This document shows, in pieces, positions 1 to 5,284 of a stretch of 5,500 bases of DNA. The notes beneath the pieces were generated by a model. The model did no database searches, had not been told where the DNA came from, and saw only the letters and a list, made by a program, of their open reading frames with translations. The DNA comes from Candidatus Segetimicrobium genomatis (lineage in GTDB: Bacteria; Sysuimicrobiota; Sysuimicrobiia; Sysuimicrobiales; Segetimicrobiaceae). Where the stretch lies: contig VBAO01000356.1 in NCBI GenBank assembly GCA_005883865.1, positions 1,645-7,144 on the forward strand, in the 5' to 3' direction. The first letter of the stretch is position 1. The number at the start of each line of letters is the position of its first letter. The position numbers were made by a program, and so were the translations under genes.

Positions 1-217
1 CCTTGAGCATGGGCTCGCCCAAGACCGCGGCCGGTCCGGACAAGAACGTCATCTGACCGACCCGGAGCGGCGTGTCCGGGATCTTCCCGGCGGGCGGCTG
101 CTGGGCCTCCGCCGGCGTCAGCGCGGCCGGTCCGGCCGCCCCCGCGAGGGCCGCCGTGCCCACCGTCACACCCAACTGGCCGAGGAATTTCCGGCGACTC
201 ACTTCCTGCTCTGCCAC
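1..217 (-). CDS. LivK-type ABC transporter substrate-binding protein, N-terminal part (cut by window edge)
   Basis: The first 72 residues of an exported solute-binding protein; the rest lies beyond base 1. The GTG at 215-217 opens MAEQEVSRRKFLGQLG, a twin-arginine signal with SRRKFL at residues 7-12, followed by a hydrophobic Ala/Gly stretch (about 17-33) and a likely cleavage region near AEAQQ (36-40). The mature start, LRVGQMTFLSGPAAVLGEPM (51-70), is the first strand and ligand loop typical of periplasmic binding proteins of the branched-chain amino acid (Peripla_BP_6/LivK) family. An AGGGAAAGGGGGAAG purine stretch just upstream is a good ribosome binding site and favours this GTG over the GTG at 200-202, which would leave almost nothing before the twin arginine. 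It lies 34 bases downstream of the membrane-protein gene, so probably in the same operon as the J-domain/LivF ATPase. The true ligand (amino acid, amide, urea or other) cannot be told. Confidence 0.85.
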   Translation of the reverse strand, partial: MAEQEVSRRKFLGQLGVTVGTAALAGAAGPAALTPAEAQQPPAGKIPDTPLRVGQMTFLSGPAAVLGEPMLK

Positions 218-251
218 AAGCGCTTCCCCCTTTCCCTCACCTCGGGAATGC

Positions 252-989
252 TTATGCCCTTGAAGGATCCTGATGCCGCATCTGTGCGTTGCCCTCATCC
301 CTCCTTTCGGCGACGAACCAGGCAGGGTTGCTCACCACCCAGCCCATGATGAAGACCGCGACGCTTGCGCCGACAAACACGACCTCCGTCATCACGCGCG
401 AGAGGGTCGCGAGCCCCGCGAGCGCGCCGCTCGTCAGGCCCTGGAAGACCAGTCCCAGCACCGGAAGGACCGGCGCCCCGCACCCCGCCACGCTGCACGG
501 CGCGGTCGAGAGGCCGAGCGTGCTCAGCGCCGCCCCAACCGATCCCCCGCGCCTGCCGCCGCGCCATTCCACGCCGCGCCGTCCCGGGCGGCTGCGCGCG
601 TAGGCCACGAGGGCGAAATACGCGCCAAACAGCAGGGACATCACGGCCCAGCGGGCGATATCCCTGACGTCCACCGTGAATCCCCATTCCGGGGCGACGT
701 ACGGACTGCTGGCGATGAACCAGAAGAGCGCGACGTTCGACAGAAACTCGAGTTTGCGCCCCACGGTCGCCTCGTGAGAGACGAGCCAGCTCGGCAACTG
801 CGACAGCCAGGGGTTGAAGGAAAAGTGGTCCCACGGCTTCCGGACAATCGCGAGGACCACGGGAGGCAGGAGCAGGTTCAGCAGGAAGACCGCGAGCGCG
901 ACTCCCCAGAACACCTGCGGCCGGGCCCGGACCGCCGCCCACGTCCCCTGCGCGGCGCCGCGCCACACGCGCCCCAGGCCGCGAATCAT
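252..989 (-). CDS. Uncharacterised polytopic membrane protein with a PCSVAGCGAP motif
   Basis: A 245-residue protein I cannot name. It has a basic N-terminus (residues 1-24), a strong membrane segment at about 26-49, further hydrophobic segments at about 84-99, 113-130 and 172-193, and a last one at about 199-220, with a charged C-terminal tail. An Arg/Gly-rich loop (132-149) precedes STAPCSVAGCGAPVLPVLGL (161-180), where Cys165 and Cys170 are the only cysteines and sit at the edge of a membrane segment. This could be a metal, heme or redox site, but that is inference. The ATG overlaps the TGA of the upstream ATPase gene by four bases, and AGGTGA eight bases before the ATG is a plausible ribosome binding site, so the two genes are very likely translationally coupled. 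It sits between the ATPase and the solute-binding protein, where a permease might be expected, but it has no recognisable LivH/LivM features. A membrane partner of the ATPase is a guess from position. Confidence 0.8.
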   Translation of the reverse strand: MIRGLGRVWRGAAQGTWAAVRARPQVFWGVALAVFLLNLLLPPVVLAIVRKPWDHFSFNPWLSQLPSWLVSHEATVGRKLEFLSNVALFWFIASSPYVAPEWGFTVDVRDIARWAVMSLLFGAYFALVAYARSRPGRRGVEWRGGRRGGSVGAALSTLGLSTAPCSVAGCGAPVLPVLGLVFQGLTSGALAGLATLSRVMTEVVFVGASVAVFIMGWVVSNPAWFVAERRDEGNAQMRHQDPSRA

Positions 990-999
990 CCGCGAATCA
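979..999 (-). repeat. 10-bp tandem direct repeat at the ATPase/membrane-protein gene junction
   Basis: On the minus strand TGATTCGCGG occurs twice, separated by one A (990-999 and 979-988). The first copy encodes the last residues (VIRG) of the ATPase and the second begins the membrane protein (MIRG). The overlapping TGA stop and ATG start lie at the boundary between the copies, so a small duplication may have created the four-base gene overlap. Confidence 0.8.
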
Positions 1000-1975
1000 C
1001 CTGCATGATCTCCCGATTGGCAAACACCTCCGCCGGGGTCCCCTCGAAGATGATTTCTCCCCGATCGATCACGTAGAAGCGCTCCGCCACCTTCGCGGCG
1101 GTCATCACGTTCGACTCGGCGATCAGCATCGAGATCCCCATGGCCTTGATCTTTTGCACGGCGTCGGCGAAGCGGTTGACGACCATGGGGGCGAGTCCTT
1201 CGAACGCTTCATCCAGCAGGAGGACCGACGGTCCCAGCGCCATGCATCGGGCGATCGCCACCATCTTCCGCTCCCCACCGCTGAGATGGAGCCCTCGTCG
1301 CTGGAGGAGCCGCGGCAGTTCCGGGAAGAGGCCGTACATGGCCTCGCTTCGGGTCTCCTGCGCTCCGCTCCCCCCCGCACGGCGGGACGTCGCAGCCAGC
1401 CAGTGCCCGATCCCCAGGTTCTCGGCCACCGTCAGGTCGGGAAAGATCCCGCAATCATCGGGCGCATACCCGATCCCGAGGCGCGCCCTGGCGTGGGCGC
1501 CGAGCCTCGTGATCTCCTGTCCCCCGAGCGTGACCCTCCCGGACCTCAGGGGCAGGAGACCCATGATGCTCTCCATGGTGGTGGTCTTTCCCGCTCCGTT
1601 CCTGCCGATCAGGCAGACCGTCTCGCCCTCCCCCACCTGCAGCGAGATATCGCGTAGGATATGGGCCGGCCCGCGGTTCGTGTTCACCGCGTCGAGGGTG
1701 AGCATCTCCTTTACGCCCGGATCCGCGCCGCTCCCCGGCTGTCCCCGCGGCATGCGCTCAACGCGGGCCCTGTCGTAACCGCGCCGCAGTTCAGGATCGC
1801 CAAGCACCGTGTACGCCTCGTTGATCACCTTGGCGTTCTCTTCGTCACCACCCAGGTCGGGGTGACCCCCCAACTCGCCCATCAGCGTGCGGTACGCCTT
1901 CTTGATGATCTCCTGGGACGCCTTGGGGTGCACCTGGAGGATTTCGTAGTAGTCGATCTCAGGCCGGAATCGCAT
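986..1975 (-). CDS. Fusion of a DnaJ J-domain with a LivF-type ABC transporter ATPase
   Basis: One uninterrupted 329-residue frame. Residues 7-70 form a J-domain: DYYEILQVHPKAS opening (8-20), helix II KKAYRTL, the HPD signature that stimulates Hsp70 ATPase (38-40), then INEAYTVLGDPELRRGYDR (51-69). A 20-residue Gly/Pro/Arg linker follows. From Met91 the protein is a complete LivF-like ATPase, which would energise uptake from the cytoplasmic face: Walker A GRNGAGKTT (124-132), APDDCGIFPDLTVAENL (171-187) in the Q-loop region, signature LSGGERKMVAIAR (231-243), Walker B VLLLDEAFEG with Asp255 and Glu256. At the His-switch position it has IAESN (285-289), with Ser in place of the Gln usual in LivF. 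AAAGGAG abuts the Met91 codon with no spacing, so a separate LivF start there looks poor but is not excluded. No Shine-Dalgarno precedes Met1; a promoter lies just upstream. It heads an operon with the membrane protein and the binding protein. Confidence 0.9.
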   Translation of the reverse strand: MRFRPEIDYYEILQVHPKASQEIIKKAYRTLMGELGGHPDLGGDEENAKVINEAYTVLGDPELRRGYDRARVERMPRGQPGSGADPGVKEMLTLDAVNTNRGPAHILRDISLQVGEGETVCLIGRNGAGKTTTMESIMGLLPLRSGRVTLGGQEITRLGAHARARLGIGYAPDDCGIFPDLTVAENLGIGHWLAATSRRAGGSGAQETRSEAMYGLFPELPRLLQRRGLHLSGGERKMVAIARCMALGPSVLLLDEAFEGLAPMVVNRFADAVQKIKAMGISMLIAESNVMTAAKVAERFYVIDRGEIIFEGTPAEVFANREIMQVIRG

Positions 1976-1986
1976 ACACTGGGCCT

Positions 1987-1995
1987 ATTCTAGCA
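1987..1995 (-). promoter_or_regulatory. Extended -10 promoter of the J-domain/LivF operon
   Basis: On the minus strand the gap before the ATPase contains TGCTAGAAT: TAGAAT (1987-1992) matches the -10 consensus at five of six bases and is preceded by the TGn extension (1993-1995). I see no convincing -35 box 16-18 bases further upstream, which is normal for extended -10 promoters. Transcription would begin around 1980, leaving about five bases before the ATG at 1975. With no Shine-Dalgarno there, a near-leaderless mRNA is likely. In a GC-rich region this AT-rich match stands out, but it is read by eye only. Confidence 0.5.
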
Positions 1996-2062
1996 TCCCG
2001 AGCCCGATCGCCACGGCTCTCCCGGAGCGGTGAGGGGACGGGCGCCGTGCCGGCCGGTGCCG

Positions 2063-2803
2063 TCAGCCGTTGACGACCATGCGGTATCCCTTGTCCTGGA
2101 GCCGCACCAGCTCGCCGACCGCCGCGGGGATCAGCAGCCCCTGAGGGATCAGGTGCGTCTGGATCTCCGCCAGGATCTGGTCGGCGGTCTGATTATCCGG
2201 ATTGCGATCCTTGCTCGCGGCCGCCGCACCGGCGTGCCCGTGGGCCGTCTGGTGTCATATCAAGAACAGCACGCCGCGCCGCTGCAGCCCCTCGATGCTC
2301 GTGTCGGAGTAATAGGGATGGCTACGGTCGGTGGGGGGCGGGGTGACGTCCTGCGCGGCGATCTTGCTCCGGGCCCAGAGGTTCCGCGTCGCAGGCTTTT
2401 CCGTCGCCGGATCGGTCACGCTGAACGCCTCGCCCAACCGGTACTTTTCCCACAGGTGGTCGTCGTACATCGCCCCGTTGGCGGTGAAGTACGCCTGGAC
2501 TACGACCTGGATCTGGTCCGGAGGAACATCGTACGAGAATTGGAATCCGTTAAGGCCGTTCGAGACGTTCCCGAACAAGATCGGGTTCTTGAGATTCGGC
2601 CAGGCATAGAGCTGCCGGATCTTGACCCGCCGGTTGACGACCGCCTCGTATCGGTCGAACCTGTACGCGGGATCGGTTGGCCTGAGGTCGTGCGCCTCGA
2701 CATCGCGCGACCCGCCTGCGAACGCCGCCAGCCCGACCGCCGCCCATGCGGACCTGATCAACGAGCGCCTGGTCACATCCGTCCGCTCCGCGCCTTCCAT
2801 CAT
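2063..2803 (-). CDS. Tat-exported DsrE-like protein with an in-frame TGA at the conserved Cys position (candidate selenoprotein)
   Basis: Reading through the TGA at 2255-2257 gives 246 residues; an ordinary reading would stop after 182. The start at the double ATG (2798-2803) yields a Tat signal, TRRSLIRSAW (from residue 11), then a hydrophobic stretch ending near EAHDL. GGGGG lies six bases before the second ATG, and a GTG at 2774-2776 is a further alternative. The mature part has DDHLWEKYRLGEAF and TDPATEKPATRN, typical of exported DsrE-like proteins I know from soil bacteria. Family members then read GVxFxxC in the DsrE fold; here it is GVLFLI followed by TGA and HQTAHGHAG. The C-terminal HLIPQGLLIPAAVGEL and LQDKGYRMVVNG match the family's usual ending, and 56 of the 63 codons after the TGA end in G or C, so coding constraint persists. 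No Cys occurs elsewhere, so residue 183 would be the only Cys/Sec. DsrE-like proteins carry or transfer sulfur through this Cys. Alternatives are a sequencing error or a fresh nonsense mutation. The gene follows a terminator-like hairpin, and I found no clear promoter of its own. Confidence 0.7.
2219..2257 (-). promoter_or_regulatory. Bacterial SECIS-like element: UGA plus downstream hairpin
   Basis: In the minus-strand RNA, 18 bases after the UGA at 2255-2257 is no pairing of note until a hairpin at 2219-2238: GGC, a bulged A, CGCC, a five-base loop GGUGC, then GGCG and GCC. This gives seven G-C or C-G pairs, with the loop starting 24 bases after the UGA. A stem with one 5'-side bulge and a loop opening with GGU resembles the E. 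coli formate dehydrogenase SECIS as I remember it, and the distance falls within the range accepted for bacterial SECIS elements. A rival fold (GCAC/GUGC with loop GCCG, 21 bases from the UGA) also has G first in the loop. GC-rich sequence folds easily, so the hairpin alone is weak evidence; its position after an in-frame UGA at a conserved Cys is what matters. Confidence 0.5.
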
Positions 2804-2846
2804 CCACCCCCGTCGTTGGAATCCTCCGGACCTCTCTGCTCGTGGT

Positions 2847-3626
2847 TCAAAACGACAAGTGGGCGGGCTCAAGCCCGCCCACCTCGACGTTCAATCGCTC
2901 GTGCGCCACCGTGACAAGGGCAAACGCGCCGCACGGCTCGCTGCCGGTGTAGGCGGATTCGACGAGCCCTCCAACCGTCACATAGGGAATGCCCGCGATC
3001 TGGGCGGCGCCTGTCCGGTGGAGATGGGCCGCCAGCACGGCTCGGACCCGGCCCGTGCGCTCGAGGGCCGCCCGAACCTCGGCCCGGTTGCGCACGGTCG
3101 CGAGGTCGGGGTGCCGCTCGAAGTACCGGTGTCCGCGGAGCGGCGGCTCGTCGAGCGGGTGATGGCAACACACCACGCACGGCGTCTCGCGGTCCTCGAT
3201 CGCGCCCGCGAGCCACGCGAGTTGCGCCTGGCCCACCGCGCCTCCCACGCGCTCGACGGCGGGATCCACGGTGTCGAGCAGCATGAGACGGACCCCGCCG
3301 GCGTCCACGCACTCATACGGAGCGGCCTTGCCGAGGGCGGCCATCCCGGCCTCCTTGTCGAGCGCCCGGACGTCGGTGTTCCCAAAGACGTGGTAGACGG
3401 GCACCCCGGCTTCCCGGAGGCGCGTGCGGACCCACCGTGTCCGGACGTGATCCTGGGAGTGCGCGACACTGTTCAGTCGGTCGCCGAGATCGACGATGCA
3501 GTCCGGCCGGAACCGGCTCATGGCCTCCAGGAACGCCTCCACCAGGATCGGCGCCCGGCTGCCGAGCAGGGTGTCCAGATCGGGCCCGCAGTGGATGTCG
3601 GCGATGACGCCAATTCTGAGGACCAA
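2847..3626 (-). CDS. Calcineurin-like metallophosphoesterase
   Basis: A 259-residue cytoplasmic hydrolase of the two-metal phosphoesterase superfamily. Motifs in order: DIH (Asp10, His12), DLGDR (46-50, with Asp49 the likely bridging ligand), FGNTD (81-85, with Asn83 a ligand), CCHHPLDEP (153-161), and AAHLHRTG (199-206, with His201 and His203). All expected metal ligands are present. The usual GNH(D/E) is GNTD, so the His that normally assists catalysis is Thr84, recalling the GNCD of YfcE-type phosphodiesterases. Substrate cannot be predicted; a phosphodiester or nucleotide is possible. The start is TTG at 3624-3626, ten bases after the E2 stop codon, giving MVLRIGVIADIH. No strong Shine-Dalgarno is visible, so coupling to E2 translation is likely. 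The final residues, VGGLEPAHLSF, are encoded by the terminator hairpin and probably lie outside the fold. Confidence 0.88.
   Translation of the reverse strand: MVLRIGVIADIHCGPDLDTLLGSRAPILVEAFLEAMSRFRPDCIVDLGDRLNSVAHSQDHVRTRWVRTRLREAGVPVYHVFGNTDVRALDKEAGMAALGKAAPYECVDAGGVRLMLLDTVDPAVERVGGAVGQAQLAWLAGAIEDRETPCVVCCHHPLDEPPLRGHRYFERHPDLATVRNRAEVRAALERTGRVRAVLAAHLHRTGAAQIAGIPYVTVGGLVESAYTGSEPCGAFALVTVAHERLNVEVGGLEPAHLSF
2849..2882 (-). terminator. Intrinsic terminator overlapping the 3' end of the phosphoesterase gene
   Basis: A perfect inverted repeat (2859-2869 with 2872-2882; arms GTGGGCGGGCT and AGCCCGCCCAC) gives a ten-pair G/C-rich stem with a four-base loop. On the minus strand it is followed by TTGTCGTTTT (2849-2858), a broken T-run. 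Stem and tail lie inside the last codons of the phosphoesterase (EVGGLEPAHLSF), so termination would coincide with the stop codon. It would separate the E2/phosphoesterase unit from the DsrE-like gene. The imperfect T-run means it may only attenuate. Confidence 0.6.
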
Positions 3627-3636
3627 GCCGGCGCCG

Positions 3637-5196
3637 CTAGGGCATCAGGAGCAGTTGCGGGTGCTCGAGGACGTACTTCACCCGCTGGAGGAACTGCGCC
3701 GCCGGCGCGCCGTCGACGACCCGGTGGTCGAACGTCAGCGAGAGCGTCACCGTCGACCGGACCTCCACGCGGTCTCCCTCCGCGACCGGGCGGCGGCGCA
3801 CCCGCCCGACCCCGAGGATCGCCGCCTCCGGGGGATTGAGCACCGGGGTGAACACGTCGACATCGAACATGCCGAGGTTGGTGACGGTGAAGGTGCTGCC
3901 CTGCATCTCTTCCGGCCCGAGGCGCATGGCACGCGCACGCTCGAAGAGGTCGCGAATCGTCGTGGAGATCTCTGCGAGCGTGACCTGGGCGGCGTCACGA
4001 ACCACCGGGACCACCAGTCCCTCATCGAGCGCCACCGCGACGCCGATGTGGATCTCGGAGAGACGTCGGACTCCCTCGCCCTCCCACCGGGCGTTCATCG
4101 CGGGATGCTCGCGGAGGGCCGCTGCCGTCGCGCGGACGATCAGGTCCGTGTACGTGACCCGCACGTTCACCTGCTGCTCCAACTCGTGGCGGAGCCGCAC
4201 GGCCTCCTCCATATCGACCTCGGTGGTCAGGGTGAGTTGCGCGGTGGTGTGTAAGCTCTCCATCATGCGCGCCGCGATGATCGCGCGCATCCTCGTCGCC
4301 ACGGGGCTGGGAGCCGGCGCAGCGGGCTCGACCTCGCGGGGTGCCTCGGCCTCGGCCGGAGTAACGGGCTCGATCGGCGGGGCCGGGGCAAGGTCCGGCA
4401 TTGCCGGCGCAGGGGCAACCGGCGGGGCCGGCGCAACATCCGGCATCACCGGCGCGGGGGTGACCATCGGGGCCGGCGCAACGTCCGGCATTGCCGGCGC
4501 AGGGGCGGCCATCGGGGCCGGCGCAACATCCGGCATCACCGGCGCGGGAGCGGCCGGCGGGGCCGGGGCCGCAGCCGGCATTGCGCCCGTGGGCGCGGAC
4601 ACAACCGACGGAGCCGGTGCCGCGGGCGGTGGGGCCGGCGGAACGTCCCGGGCAGGCCCCGAGCGGGAATCGATCGCGGTTTGGACGTCGTGCTCGACGA
4701 TGCGGCCGCCGGGACCTGAGCCTGCAAGTGTGCGCACGTCGACGCCGTGCGTGTCTGCCAGCGCGCGGGCCCGGGGAGAAATCTTGATCTGCCCCCCCGA
4801 TGGTCCTCCCGTGGGGGCCGCCCCGCCGGTTGCGGCCTCGCGGGGCGGGGCCGGTGGGGGGGCGCCCGTTTCAGCTCGGGAGGGCCCGCCCGAAGTCGTT
4901 GCGCCCGACGTGGCCGCGGGGGCCGGCCCGGGTGGCGGAATCACAGGAAGGGCTTCGCCCGCCTCCCCGATCAGCGCGATCGGGGTCGCAACAGGGACCG
5001 TGCCTCCTTCGGCGACAAGGATTCGGAGCAGCACGCCGGACGCCGGCGCTTCGACCTCCACGGTGGCCTTGTCGGTCATCACCTCGAAGAGGGGCTCCCC
5101 CTTCTTGACCGGGCTCCCCTCCGGCTTGATCCACCGGACGACGGTCCCCTCTTCCTGCGTGAGCCCCAGCCGTGGCAACACGACCTCGGTCGGCAT
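3637..5196 (-). CDS. Dihydrolipoamide acyltransferase, E2 of a 2-oxoacid dehydrogenase complex
   Basis: A 519-residue E2 with the full classical layout. The lipoyl domain (2-77) has TDKATVEVEAP, with Lys43 the lipoylation site. A Pro/Ala/Gly linker follows, then a peripheral-subunit-binding domain (about 138-176: ISPRARALADTHGVDVRTLAGSG split by GPGGRIVEHDV) that docks E1 or E3. A long Pro/Ala linker (180-297) contains 15-residue repeats. The catalytic domain (298-519) ends in TFDHRVVDGAPAAQF with active-site His491 and Asp495, and contains GLVVPVVRDA (393-402) and TVTNLGMF (437-444). It passes an acyl group from E1 through the swinging lipoyl arm to CoA. The sequence does not separate pyruvate, branched-chain 2-oxoacid or acetoin complexes; E1 and E3 are not in the window. 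The ATG at 5194-5196 is right for a lipoyl domain (MPTEVVLPRLG). A phosphoesterase follows after ten bases, and an Lrp-type protein gene lies 88 bases upstream; Lrp proteins such as BkdR are known to control branched-chain 2-oxoacid dehydrogenase operons. Confidence 0.93.
   Translation of the reverse strand: MPTEVVLPRLGLTQEEGTVVRWIKPEGSPVKKGEPLFEVMTDKATVEVEAPASGVLLRILVAEGGTVPVATPIALIGEAGEALPVIPPPGPAPAATSGATTSGGPSRAETGAPPPAPPREAATGGAAPTGGPSGGQIKISPRARALADTHGVDVRTLAGSGPGGRIVEHDVQTAIDSRSGPARDVPPAPPPAAPAPSVVSAPTGAMPAAAPAPPAAPAPVMPDVAPAPMAAPAPAMPDVAPAPMVTPAPVMPDVAPAPPVAPAPAMPDLAPAPPIEPVTPAEAEAPREVEPAAPAPSPVATRMRAIIAARMMESLHTTAQLTLTTEVDMEEAVRLRHELEQQVNVRVTYTDLIVRATAAALREHPAMNARWEGEGVRRLSEIHIGVAVALDEGLVVPVVRDAAQVTLAEISTTIRDLFERARAMRLGPEEMQGSTFTVTNLGMFDVDVFTPVLNPPEAAILGVGRVRRRPVAEGDRVEVRSTVTLSLTFDHRVVDGAPAAQFLQRVKYVLEHPQLLLMP
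4372..4596 (-). repeat. Five 45-bp tandem repeats encoding the E2 linker
   Basis: Residues 201-275 of E2 are five consecutive 15-residue units of the form xPAPxMPDVAPAPxx. The first (201-215) is degenerate. The other four alternate at the fifth residue (V, A, V, A), with matching codon differences in the DNA, so a 90-bp two-unit block appears to have been duplicated. The frame is preserved throughout. Pro/Ala linkers let the lipoyl domain swing between active sites; each unit also adds an Asp, giving a regular negative charge. Confidence 0.9.
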
Positions 5197-5284
5197 CAGG
5201 CCACCCGCCGGCGGACGGCGCTCACGTTAGCTTCCGCGGCATTCATATGTGATGCGCTTCGACCATGCTGGGGGGGCCTACGCC
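5197..5284 (-). other. Intergenic gap upstream of E2
   Basis: This 88-base gap separates the Lrp-type gene from E2. It has a run of seven C on the minus strand near 5271-5277, a CATATG palindrome around 5244-5249 with a weak -10-like TATGAA, and a 16-codon reading frame (5196-5246) whose TGA shares one base with the E2 ATG. I find no convincing -35 box and no terminator hairpin, so E2 may be read from further upstream. Only a GGGTGG stretch serves as a weak ribosome binding site. Confidence 0.4.

Noticed and set aside
273..1076. 267-codon open frame on the plus strand
   Set aside because: It is antisense to the membrane protein, with an Arg/Pro/His-rich translation of no recognisable fold.
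2041..2070. CCGGCCGG-centred GC-rich stretch after the DsrE-like gene as a terminator
   Set aside because: The flanks are direct (CGGCAC twice) rather than inverted repeats, and no T-run follows.
2255..2257. Treating this TGA as the normal end of the DsrE-like gene
   Set aside because: The family continues past this point, and the downstream 63 codons keep frame, GC-rich third positions and family-like residues.
2030..2914. 294-codon plus-strand frame spanning the TGA-containing gene
   Set aside because: Considered as a reason to doubt the minus-strand gene, but the minus strand has a Tat signal and family motifs on both sides of the TGA, and the plus frame has none.
2622..3839. 405-codon open frame on the plus strand
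   Set aside because: It runs antisense across the DsrE-like gene, the phosphoesterase and the E2 end, with low-complexity Arg/Pro/Gly translation, while the minus strand has clear family motifs throughout.
4372..4596. Regular 45-bp repeats as a possible CRISPR array
   Set aside because: Units are contiguous with no unique spacers, diverge from each other, and keep a protein frame within E2.
3836..5230. 464-codon open frame on the plus strand, rich in Gly/Ala/Ser
   Set aside because: It is antisense to E2 and mirrors its Pro/Ala linker. High G+C keeps stop codons rare, and no protein family is recognisable in it.
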